Part shown: positions 8,481-16,040 of the stretch, one piece after another
How the letters are laid out: each line of letters starts with the position of its first letter
Position numbering within the stretch: the stretch's first letter is position 1
DNA from: Vibrio algivorus
Lineage (GTDB): Bacteria > Pseudomonadota > Gammaproteobacteria > Enterobacterales > Vibrionaceae
Direction: 5' to 3'
Length of the DNA stretch: 64,000 nucleotides
NCBI RefSeq assembly: GCF_002218005.2
Contig: NZ_AP018679.1
Coordinates: 186,001 to 250,000 of the forward strand
Translations under genes and position numbers: made by a program
The notes under the pieces: generated by a model
Told to the model about the DNA's origin: nothing
What the model saw: the letters and a program-made list of their open reading frames with translations, nothing else
The model's database searches: none

Positions 8481-9200
8481 TTATGAATTATATTCGGCAG
8501 TAAAAGCAGCTTTACATGCATTAAAGCGATTTACAAATTCATCAATATCTTCTTGCTGGTAAGGCTTCAATCCGCTTGCAATCATTTTTTTTACGCCTTT
8601 GCCAACCACTTCACCATCTTCTTTAAAAGCGAAGTTTAAGGTCACTACACCGCGTTTCCCGGTTACATCAAACGTCGCACCAGTAAATTCAACTTCTGGA
8701 TGAGATAGGTCTAATCGGCAGAACTCAACATCCATACTTTCGTAGATCACGAGAGGGCGTTGAGTATTAATCATCATCTGCTCTTCTTCCATTAGGGGAA
8801 CCATGATGTGTGGAAAATTCATACCAGAAAACTGAACGTAGTTTGTGACGACATGTTCAATAAAGTTTTGGTCTTGGCTTTTTTGACCTTCGTGATGCAT
8901 GAGTAGGTATTCTTTACCATTTTCATCAACTAAAGCGCTGTCTTGAGGCCCTTTCTCTTCTATATGTAAAGCAACACCATCAGAGACCATGCCAGAAAAG
9001 CGGAAGCTCATTTTTTGGCTAATGCCTTCTTGCTGTAATAAAACAGCAAATAAAAGGTCGCCAGGGACACAAAAACGTTTGCTGTCTTCATCATGAATAG
9101 GGTTAAAGTCACCCGCTACTTTTTTAGCAAAATGACTTGCTTGCTGACGGGTAAATTGGAAAGCACTATCTTGAGTTGAGAAATAAGGTGTTAGAAACAT
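8481..9200 (-). CDS. DUF3581 family protein, possibly hotdog fold
   Basis: 239 residues matching the DUF3581 family as I recognise it. The segment FAKKVAGDFNPIHDED (about residues 24-39) resembles the MaoC/hydratase hotdog motif (G-D-x-N-P-I-H). This suggests a hotdog-like acyl-thioester fold, but I see no proof of catalysis. No signal peptide or membrane segment is seen, so it is cytoplasmic. The upstream ribosome-binding sequence is weak. It is transcribed alone, convergent with the DUF3820 gene. Confidence 0.75.
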   Translation of the reverse strand: MFLTPYFSTQDSAFQFTRQQASHFAKKVAGDFNPIHDEDSKRFCVPGDLLFAVLLQQEGISQKMSFRFSGMVSDGVALHIEEKGPQDSALVDENGKEYLLMHHEGQKSQDQNFIEHVVTNYVQFSGMNFPHIMVPLMEEEQMMINTQRPLVIYESMDVEFCRLDLSHPEVEFTGATFDVTGKRGVVTLNFAFKEDGEVVGKGVKKMIASGLKPYQQEDIDEFVNRFNACKAAFTAEYNS

Positions 9201-9318
9201 AATTCACTACTAATAGAAAAAACAGCCGAGATTATATATGACAAACGGACATAATTGGTCAGTCCAGTGAAAATAAATTAATTTTCTTTTATATGTTATG
9301 AGGTTAGCAGATTAAAAC

Positions 9319-9624
9319 TTAACCAGAAGATCGTTCAATAGGGTAAATATTGCAATAAAGCTCTTTTTCAAATTGGCTTTCAAGTGCGGAGCGCCAGTGT
9401 TTGCAATCATTGACTGGGATGAGATAAAAGTTTTCACGAGCCGTATCGGTGACAAAAGCAATACCATATTGCATCAACTCATAATGAGTATCATGTACAA
9501 ACCCAAGGCTAAAGCCCTGACGTCCGGTCAGTTGGTTTATATCACGCCGAGTTAGCGTGACTCCATGTACCTCATTTATAAATTTATCCTTTAACCACGA
9601 GGCAAAATCTTTAGCGCTGACCAT
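9319..9624 (-). CDS. hypothetical protein (101 aa)
   Basis: 101 residues from the ATG at 9624, preceded by GAGGA 9 bases upstream. The longer frame would start at a GTG that overlaps this ribosome binding site. The protein has an N-terminal helical part (MVSAKDFASWLKDKFINEV), an aromatic middle (GFSLGFVHDTHYELMQYGIAFVTD) and two cysteines. It has no signal peptide or membrane span. I do not recognise a family. Confidence 0.6.
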   Translation of the reverse strand: MVSAKDFASWLKDKFINEVHGVTLTRRDINQLTGRQGFSLGFVHDTHYELMQYGIAFVTDTARENFYLIPVNDCKHWRSALESQFEKELYCNIYPIERSSG

Positions 9625-9954
9625 AATGTAATTCCTCACCGCTTTCCTTGACTATAAATTCCACGGCAAATGGCATCGTTGCGGATAGATCGCAACATTG
9701 AAAGGTGTGTCAAGTAACAGACCTACTTCTTAACTTTAGCCAATGGATATTATTTTGCGTTGAAATCTTTCAATTCCAGTGAATTTCTTTAAAATGTCCA
9801 ACCTTGCTTATTTGCACAAAATTAATGAGTACCCAAATGAGTACCAATTTTTAAAGTGTGAGTAATAAATACAACGTAACCTATTGTTTAATAAATGGGT
9901 TTAAATTTATCATGTGCTACTTGGTATGTGGCACCACTGAAAATAGGATATATC
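9625..9954 (+). promoter_or_regulatory. thrS upstream/leader region
   Basis: 330 bases without a gene. It must contain the promoter of the thrS-infC-rpmI-rplT operon and of the leftward 101-aa gene. Seen: the inverted repeat TTGAAA-TC-TTTCAA (9760-9773), a direct repeat of ATGAGTACC (about 9824-9846), and an AGGA ribosome site just before the thrS ATG. In Escherichia coli the thrS leader contains a tRNA-like operator bound by ThrS. I cannot show an equivalent structure here. Confidence 0.4.
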
Positions 9955-11880
9955 ATGCCTGTAATTACTCTTCCTGATGGCAGTACTCGCCAATTCGACA
10001 ACGCTGTCTCAACGATGGATGTGGCTTTATCAATCGGTCCTGGTCTTGCGAAAGCAACCATCGCTGGCCGTGTTGATGGTAACCGTGTTGACGCGTGTGA
10101 CCTTATTGAAAATGATGCGAGCTTAGAAATCATCACTGCTAAAGATGAAGATGGTTTAGAAATCATTCGCCACTCATGTGCTCACTTGCTTGGCCATGCA
10201 ATTAAGCAACTTTTCCCTGAAGCGAAAATGGCGATTGGTCCAACGATCGATAAAGGTTTCTATTACGACATCGATCTTGAGCACTCTTTAACGCAAGAAG
10301 ATTTAGATGCGATTGAAAAGCGCATGAAAGAACTTGCGAAAACCAAATATCAAGTCATCAAGAAGAACGTTAGTTGGCAAGAAGCGCGTGATACCTTTGA
10401 ATCACGTGGTGAAAGTTACAAAATCGAAATTTTAGATGAGAATGTGGCACGTGACGATCGCCCGGGTCTATATCATCATGAAGAATACATTGATATGTGT
10501 CGTGGGCCACACGTACCAAATATGAGCTTCTGCCAACATTTTACTTTATTAAATGTGGCTGGTGCATACTGGCGTGGTAACAGCGACAATAAAATGTTGC
10601 AACGTATCTACGGCACAGCATTTGCAGATAAAAAACAATTAAAAGAGCACCTTGTTCGTTTAGAAGAAGCCGCGAAACGTGACCACCGTAAAATTGGTAA
10701 ACACTTAGATTTATTCCATATGCAGCAAGAAGCACCCGGTATGGTATTCTGGCATCACAATGGTTGGTCTATTTTCCGTGAATTGGAAGTGTTCGTACGT
10801 GAGAAGTTAACAGAATACGACTACCAAGAAGTAAAAGGCCCACTAATGATGGACCGTGTACTTTGGGAACGTTCTGGTCACTGGGATAAATACGCAGATG
10901 CGATGTTTACCACTTCTTCTGAAAATCGTGAATACGCGATTAAACCTATGAACTGTCCAGGTCACGTGCAAATTTTTAACCAAGGTTTGAAGTCTTACCG
11001 TGATTTACCATTACGTATGGCTGAGTTTGGTTCATGTCACCGTAACGAGCCATCAGGTGCTTTACACGGCATTATGCGTGTTCGTGGTTTTACTCAAGAT
11101 GATGCACATATTTTCTGTACAGAAGATCAAATTCAAGATGAAGTGAAGCAGTGCATTAAGATGGTTTACGATGTATACAACACATTCGGTTTTGAAAATA
11201 TTGTTGTGAAGCTATCAACTCGCCCTGAACAGCGTGTTGGTAGTGATGAAATTTGGGATAAGTCAGAAAGCGATCTAAAACTGGCATTGGAGTCAATGGA
11301 CATTCCATACGAAATCCAAGAAGGTGAGGGTGCGTTCTATGGACCTAAGATTGAATTCACTTTATACGATTGCTTAGATCGTGCATGGCAATGTGGTACG
11401 GTTCAGCTTGATTTCAATTTACCAGGCCGTTTAGGTGCAACTTATGTTGGTGAAAACAACGAACGTTTAGTTCCAGTTATGATTCACCGTGCAATTTTAG
11501 GTTCACTAGAACGTTTCATCGGTATTTTAATCGAAGAATATGCCGGTTTCTTCCCAACTTGGTTAGCGCCTGAACAAGCAGTTATTACCGGAATCACAGA
11601 TAAACAAGCGGATTATGTGCAACAAGTTGCACAAAAACTGCAAAAATCTGGCTTTAAAGTAAAAGCGGACTTGAGAAATGAGAAGATTGGCTTTAAAATC
11701 CGCGAACATACTTTAAAGCGTGTACCTTACATGATCGTTTGTGGCGACCAAGAAATGGAAGCTGGCGAAATTGCGGTACGTACACGTAAAGGTAAGGACC
11801 TCGGTAAATTCAAAGTTGAAGATTTCATTTCTTATCTTCAAGCCGATGTTTCAAGCCGTAAGCTCAATCTGGAGGAATAA
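9955..11880 (+). CDS. thrS: threonyl-tRNA synthetase
   Basis: 641 residues from the ATG at 9955 (AGGA site 7 bases upstream), matching the roughly 640-residue bacterial length. The open frame continues 20 codons further upstream but with no family similarity. Domains: N-terminal TGS domain (MPVITLPDGSTRQF), the editing domain with HSCAHLLGHA and the zinc-coordinating-type motif, the class II catalytic core with motif 2 (GSCHRNEPSGALHGIMRVRGFTQDD) and motif 3 (MIHRAILGSLERFIGILIEE), and a C-terminal anticodon-binding domain (DLRNEKIGFKIREHT). It charges tRNA-Thr in the cytoplasm. It is the first gene of the classic thrS-infC-rpmI-rplT operon, with infC beginning 3 bases after its stop. Confidence 0.97.
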   Translation: MPVITLPDGSTRQFDNAVSTMDVALSIGPGLAKATIAGRVDGNRVDACDLIENDASLEIITAKDEDGLEIIRHSCAHLLGHAIKQLFPEAKMAIGPTIDKGFYYDIDLEHSLTQEDLDAIEKRMKELAKTKYQVIKKNVSWQEARDTFESRGESYKIEILDENVARDDRPGLYHHEEYIDMCRGPHVPNMSFCQHFTLLNVAGAYWRGNSDNKMLQRIYGTAFADKKQLKEHLVRLEEAAKRDHRKIGKHLDLFHMQQEAPGMVFWHHNGWSIFRELEVFVREKLTEYDYQEVKGPLMMDRVLWERSGHWDKYADAMFTTSSENREYAIKPMNCPGHVQIFNQGLKSYRDLPLRMAEFGSCHRNEPSGALHGIMRVRGFTQDDAHIFCTEDQIQDEVKQCIKMVYDVYNTFGFENIVVKLSTRPEQRVGSDEIWDKSESDLKLALESMDIPYEIQEGEGAFYGPKIEFTLYDCLDRAWQCGTVQLDFNLPGRLGATYVGENNERLVPVMIHRAILGSLERFIGILIEEYAGFFPTWLAPEQAVITGITDKQADYVQQVAQKLQKSGFKVKADLRNEKIGFKIREHTLKRVPYMIVCGDQEMEAGEIAVRTRKGKDLGKFKVEDFISYLQADVSSRKLNLEE

Positions 11881-11883
11881 CCT

Positions 11884-12435
11884 ATTAAAGGCGGAAGAAA
11901 AGGCCAACAACCGGCCAAGCAAAACCAGCATCGTTTAAACGATGAAATTCGTGGCGTTAAAGAAGTACGCTTAACAGGTGCAGACGGCGAAGCCGTAGGT
12001 GTTGTTTCAATCAATGAAGCTATGGAAGCGGCTCTTGAAGCTGGTATGGATCTGGTAGAAATCAGTCCAAACGCTGAACCACCTGTCTGTCGTGTGATGG
12101 ATTATGGTAAATTCCTCTTTGAGAAGAGCAAAGCTGCTAAAGAGCAGAAGAAGAAGCAAAAACAGATCCAGATTAAGGAAATTAAATTCCGTCCTGGGAC
12201 TGATATCGGAGACTATCAGGTAAAACTACGCAACCTGACTGGTTTCCTTGAAGACGGCAACAAAGTGAAAGTAACTATTCGCTTCCGTGGCCGTGAAATG
12301 GCGCATCAAGAAATTGGCGTTGACGTTCTAAACCGTTTGAAAGCCGACACTGAAGAGTTAGCAGTGGTTGAATCTTTCCCAACGCGTATAGAAGGTCGTC
12401 AAATGATCATGATGCTAGCCCCTAAAAAGAAGTAA
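11884..12435 (+). CDS. infC: translation initiation factor IF-3 (ATT start)
   Basis: 183 residues when read from the ATT at 11884, which follows a strong GGAGGAATAACCT ribosome site overlapping the end of thrS. The encoded start (KGGRKGQQPAKQNQHRLNDEIRG) is typical IF-3; the first in-frame ATG, at 12022, would delete much of the N-terminal domain. Recognisable segments: the N-domain (INEAMEAALEAGMDLVEISPNAEPPVCRVMDYGKF), the lysine-rich linker, and the C-domain (EIKFRPGTDIGDY). IF-3 binds the 30S subunit and rejects non-canonical starts. In E. coli an AUU start allows autoregulation through this activity, and the same is inferred here. Confidence 0.96.
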   Translation: MKGGRKGQQPAKQNQHRLNDEIRGVKEVRLTGADGEAVGVVSINEAMEAALEAGMDLVEISPNAEPPVCRVMDYGKFLFEKSKAAKEQKKKQKQIQIKEIKFRPGTDIGDYQVKLRNLTGFLEDGNKVKVTIRFRGREMAHQEIGVDVLNRLKADTEELAVVESFPTRIEGRQMIMMLAPKKK

Positions 12436-12459
12436 TTAACGGCCTTACAAGTAATACAG

Positions 12460-12500
12460 CCTCATCGTTCGCTGTTATCCAGTGAATGATGGGGTTTTAT
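12460..12500 (+). promoter_or_regulatory. hairpin with T-run between infC and rpmI, candidate L20 leader/attenuator
   Basis: CCTCATCGTTCGCTG (12460-12474) pairs with CAGTGAATGATGGGG (12480-12494), with a few G-T pairs and a 5-base loop, followed by TTTTATT. It resembles an intrinsic terminator inside the operon. In E. coli, L20 represses rpmI-rplT through structures in this interval. Whether this hairpin is part of such a control is inference. Confidence 0.6.
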
Positions 12501-12608
12501 TCGCCCTAATTACATAATATTAACCGATATGTTTATTAACACTGCGTCTTTAAAGCTATTTATTTAGCACGTAGAACGATTAATACATACAATGCGGAGT
12601 TATTCATC

Positions 12609-12803
12609 ATGCCTAAGATGAAAACAAACCGAGGCGCTGCGAAGCGTTTCAAAAAAACTGGTGGCGGCTTTAAATTCAAGCACGCAACTAAACGTCACAT
12701 CCTGACTAAACGTACTACTAAAAACAAGCGTCAGCTTCGTCCAAATGCCATCCTTCCAAAATGTGAAGTCGCTGGTGTTGTTCGTATGCTTCCATACGCT
12801 TAA
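12609..12803 (+). CDS. rpmI: 50S ribosomal protein L35
   Basis: 64 residues, very basic, beginning MPKMKTNRGAAKRFKKTG and containing KHATKRHILTKRTTK, the standard L35 sequence. It is preceded by a GGAG site. It lies between infC and rplT as in most gammaproteobacteria. Confidence 0.97.
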   Translation: MPKMKTNRGAAKRFKKTGGGFKFKHATKRHILTKRTTKNKRQLRPNAILPKCEVAGVVRMLPYA

Positions 12804-12839
12804 TTTTTTAGTTTAATCAAATAGTTTAGGAGAAGCATA

Positions 12840-13193
12840 ATGCCTCGCGTAAAACGTGGTGTACAAGCTCGTGCACGTCATAAGAAAGTTCTAAAGCAAG
12901 CTAAAGGTTACTACGGAGCACGTTCACGTGTTTACCGCGTAGCTTTCCAAGCAGTTACAAAAGCTGGTCAATACGCATACCGTGACCGTCGCAATAAAAA
13001 GCGTACGTTCCGTCAACTATGGATCGCTCGTATTAACGCTGCTGCTCGTCAAAATGGTCTATCTTACAGCCGTTTCATCAACGGTCTTAAGAAAGCATCT
13101 ATTGAGATCGATCGTAAGATCCTTGCTGATATCGCTGTATTCGACAAAGCTGCTTTCGCAGTACTAGTTGAAAAAGCAAAAGCTGCTCTTTAA
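12840..13193 (+). CDS. rplT: 50S ribosomal protein L20
   Basis: 117 residues beginning MPRVKRGVQARARHKKVLKQ, with RAVTKAGQYAYRDR-type and WIARINAAAR segments diagnostic of L20. The length is typical. It binds 23S rRNA early in 50S assembly and is the likely autoregulator of the rpmI-rplT part of the operon. A strong terminator follows 25 bases after the stop. Confidence 0.97.
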   Translation: MPRVKRGVQARARHKKVLKQAKGYYGARSRVYRVAFQAVTKAGQYAYRDRRNKKRTFRQLWIARINAAARQNGLSYSRFINGLKKASIEIDRKILADIAVFDKAAFAVLVEKAKAAL

Positions 13194-13217
13194 TTAGAAC
13201 CAGCCTTTAAGATTAAG

Positions 13218-13247
13218 AAAAAGAGAGCTTAGGCTCTCTTTTTTTAT
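13218..13247 (+). terminator. intrinsic terminator of the thrS-rplT operon
   Basis: AAAGAGAGC (13220-13228) and GCTCTCTTT (13233-13241) form a perfect stem with a TTAG loop, followed by further T residues to 13245. Confidence 0.93.
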
Positions 13248-13584
13248 GTCTGACTTTTAAGCTAACTCATATATTCTCAATTTTAATATAGTTTAATTTG
13301 TTTTTGTGTTTTAAAAAAATAATTTAATTATATCACCTGTAATTATCGCTTAATGACATTAATGTTATTTAAATTAATCTGTTTTTGTGATCTTATTACT
13401 ACCGTTATTTTCTTATTAATTATTAATTAATATAAATTTTTCATTCACTTGCATTTAGTTTTTGATATTAATCTCAAAGCATTTTTTTTAACTTTCATCT
13501 TGATTAAAATAATACATAATATTCGCCATTATCTGTTGTGCTACGGTTGTGGTTGTTTATTTAAACATTATTTTAGAGGTTATT
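13248..13584 (+). promoter_or_regulatory. AT-rich region upstream of the T6SS cluster
   Basis: About 340 bases, strikingly AT-rich, with several runs of T. It must contain the T6SS promoter. I find no clear sigma-54 -24/-12 element (TGGCAC-N5-TTGC) and do not assign a sigma-70 promoter. Such AT-rich upstream DNA is often silenced by H-NS in vibrios; that is inference. A GAGG ribosome site precedes tssB. Confidence 0.45.
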
Positions 13585-14088
13585 ATGTCAAAGGAAGGAA
13601 GTGTTGCTCCTAAAGAAAGAATTAATATCAAATATATTCCAGCTACTGGCGATGCTCAGTCTGAAATTGAATTACCATTTAAAACTCTAGTTGTCGGTGA
13701 TTTTAAAGGGCATTCAGAGGAAACTTCAATTGAAGAAAGAAAAGCAATTTCTATCAATAAAGATAATTTTCAATCAGTAATGCGAGAAAGTAATCTCAGT
13801 ATTAATACTTCGGTGGATAATAAATTATCCTCTGAAAAAGGGGATGATTTATCAGTTTTTTTACAGTTTAAATCACTTGAAGATTTTTCTCCTGATGCTA
13901 TCGCTTCCCAGGTTCCAGAAGTAAATAAGCTAATTGAATTACGTGAGGCTCTTGTTGCATTAAAAGGTCCTTTAGGAAATATTCCTGCATTCCGTGAGCG
14001 TATGCAAGAGCTGCTAGGTTCTGAAGAAGATCGTAATCGATTACTTTCTGAATTAGAGCTTGTTGATAATTCTAATAAAGACGTTTAA
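13585..14088 (+). CDS. tssB: T6SS contractile sheath small subunit TssB/VipA
   Basis: 167 residues from the ATG at 13585 (TTAGAGG site; a GTG 12 codons upstream is less likely). Sequence features are typical of the VipA family: PKERINIKYIP at the start, LPFKTLVVGDF, ISINKDNFQSVM, and LREALVALKGPLGNIPAFR near the C-terminus. It assembles with TssC into the contractile sheath around the Hcp tube. It is the first gene of the fifteen-gene cluster, which runs without a visible internal terminator to 33841. Confidence 0.95.
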   Translation: MSKEGSVAPKERINIKYIPATGDAQSEIELPFKTLVVGDFKGHSEETSIEERKAISINKDNFQSVMRESNLSINTSVDNKLSSEKGDDLSVFLQFKSLEDFSPDAIASQVPEVNKLIELREALVALKGPLGNIPAFRERMQELLGSEEDRNRLLSELELVDNSNKDV

Positions 14089-14122
14089 TCAATTATATAA
14101 AGCAATTAATTAGGGAAAGATT

Positions 14123-15598
14123 ATGTCTACAGTTGAACAGGTTCTTGATAATACAACATTAGAACGCGCTAGTTTATTAGATGAAGTAATGGCGAAAACT
14201 CGTATTACTCCAAATGAAGAAGGCTATGATATTGCCAAAAAAGGTATTGCAGCTTTTATTGAAAACCTTGTGAGCGCAAAACGTACAGAAGAGCCAGTTA
14301 ATAAATCATTAGTGGATCAGATGTTGGTCGAACTGGATAAGAAAATCAGTTCTCAAATGGATGAGATTCTTCATAACGAGAAATTCCAACAGATGGAATC
14401 ATCATGGAAAGGTTTAAAGCTGCTTGTTGACCGAACTGACTTCAGAGAAAACAATAAAATAGATCTTTTGCATGCGACTAAAGAAGAACTACTAGAAGAT
14501 TTTGAGTTCTCCCCAGAAACTACTCAATCTGGATTGTACAAGCATGTTTACTCTTCTGGCTATGGTCAGTTTGGCGGAGAACCAACTGGCGCGATAATTG
14601 GTAATTTTGCATTTACACCATCAACACCAGACATGCGCTTATTACAATATATGGGATCCATTGGGGCTATGTCTCATGCCCCATTTATTTCTAGTGTCAG
14701 TCCTGAGTTCTTTGGCATCGATTCTTTCGAAGAATTACCAAATTTAAAAGACTTAAAATCAATTTTTGAAAGCCCGAAATATACGAAGTGGCGTTCATTA
14801 CGTGATTCAGAAGATTCTCGTTATATTGGTTTAACTGCTCCAAGGTTTTTGTTGCGAGTACCTTATGACCCAACAGAGAATCCGATAAAATCATTTAATT
14901 ATAAAGAAAGTGTAACGGCATCTCATACTCATTATTTATGGGGTAATACTGCTTTTGCTTTTGCTAGTCGCTTAACAGATAGTTTTGCTAAATACCGTTG
15001 GTGTCCAAATGTTATTGGTCCCCAAAGTGGTGGTGCGGTTGAAGATTTACCTGTTCACGTCTTTGAATCAATGGGAGCGCTACAAGCTAAGATCCCAACA
15101 GAAGTGCTAGTGACGGATCGCAAAGAGTTTGAACTAGCTGAAGAGGGATTCATATCACTGACGATGAGAAAAGGTAGTGATAATGCGACATTTTTCTCTG
15201 CTAACTCAATTCAAAAACCTAAAATTTTCCCAAATACTAAAGAAGGGAAAGAAGCGGAGACTAACTACAAGCTAGGTACACAGTTACCTTATATGATGAT
15301 TATTAACCGTTTAGCTCACTATATTAAAGTATTACAACGTGAGCAGATTGGTTCTTGGAAAGAACGTCAGGATTTAGAACGTGAACTTAATGGTTGGATT
15401 AAGCAATACGTAGCAGACCAAGAAAATCCACCAGCCGATGTACGTAGTCGTCGCCCACTACGAGCAGCAAAAATTGAAGTTTCAGATGTTGAAGGAAACC
15501 CAGGATGGTATCAGGTTTCTATGTCTGTTAGACCTCACTTTAAGTATATGGGAGCGAGCTTTGAGCTATCTCTCGTTGGTCGTCTGGATCAAGCGTAG
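14123..15598 (+). CDS. tssC: T6SS contractile sheath large subunit TssC/VipB
   Basis: 491 residues with the VipB signatures: MESSWKGLKLLVDRTDF, FGGEPTGAIIGNFAF, LRVPYDPTENPIKSFNY, and GWIKQYVADQENPPADVRSRRPLRAAK at the end. The length is typical. It forms the heterodimeric sheath subunit with TssB and is later disassembled by ClpV. Confidence 0.96.
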   Translation: MSTVEQVLDNTTLERASLLDEVMAKTRITPNEEGYDIAKKGIAAFIENLVSAKRTEEPVNKSLVDQMLVELDKKISSQMDEILHNEKFQQMESSWKGLKLLVDRTDFRENNKIDLLHATKEELLEDFEFSPETTQSGLYKHVYSSGYGQFGGEPTGAIIGNFAFTPSTPDMRLLQYMGSIGAMSHAPFISSVSPEFFGIDSFEELPNLKDLKSIFESPKYTKWRSLRDSEDSRYIGLTAPRFLLRVPYDPTENPIKSFNYKESVTASHTHYLWGNTAFAFASRLTDSFAKYRWCPNVIGPQSGGAVEDLPVHVFESMGALQAKIPTEVLVTDRKEFELAEEGFISLTMRKGSDNATFFSANSIQKPKIFPNTKEGKEAETNYKLGTQLPYMMIINRLAHYIKVLQREQIGSWKERQDLERELNGWIKQYVADQENPPADVRSRRPLRAAKIEVSDVEGNPGWYQVSMSVRPHFKYMGASFELSLVGRLDQA

Positions 15599-15600
15599 TA

Positions 15601-16038
15601 ATGGCATATATAGCACCAGAAGACAGTGCGTTTGGTATCAGTTTCCTTGAGCGTTTGGAAGCTGATGCTAAGCCTCTAAATATTATTCAGGCGCCAAATT
15701 TAAGTGAGATACTTAACTCTATTAGGAATAATATTTCAAATATTTTAAATACTAGAATGGGGGATTCTCAAAGTAGTCCGCAGTTAGGGTTAATCGATTT
15801 TAATGATGCGACGTTAGAAGTTACCGATCTTTCTATGACAATCAGATTAGCCATAAAAAAGTGTTTAGATATATATGAACCAAGATTAAAGAATATTTCA
15901 GTGTATACATCACTTGATAACTTTGATGCATTTTCTTTGCGTTTTAATATTTTAGCTGAGCTTGATCACGAAGCTATACATAAAAAAGTTAAGCTTGATT
16001 TAATGTTAGATCAGAATAAAAAATATAGAGTGTTTTAA
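15601..16038 (+). CDS. tssE: T6SS baseplate protein TssE
   Basis: 145 residues of the gp25-like lysozyme family: an SFLERLEAD start, a SEILNSIRNNISNILNTR helix, QLGLIDFN, and the IRLAIKKCLDIYEPRLKNISV segment with the conserved Glu-Pro-Arg. It starts 2 bases after the tssC stop. It is a wedge component of the phage-like baseplate with TssF and TssG. Confidence 0.92.
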   Translation: MAYIAPEDSAFGISFLERLEADAKPLNIIQAPNLSEILNSIRNNISNILNTRMGDSQSSPQLGLIDFNDATLEVTDLSMTIRLAIKKCLDIYEPRLKNISVYTSLDNFDAFSLRFNILAELDHEAIHKKVKLDLMLDQNKKYRVF

Positions 16039-16040
16039 TA

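Noticed and set aside
9841..9900. CGT-containing loop as a tRNA-Thr anticodon mimic in the thrS leader
   Set aside because: Only a 4-bp stem can be drawn, and the distance to the start differs from the E. coli operator. Not supported.
10541..10735. 64-codon minus-strand open frame within thrS
   Set aside because: Antisense shadow of a conserved gene.
11741..11938. 65-codon open frame across the thrS-infC junction
   Set aside because: Out of frame with both genes. The real infC start is the ATT at 11884.
13384..13584. possible sigma-54 promoter before tssB
   Set aside because: No TGGCAC-N5-TTGC-like element found by eye, so not annotated.
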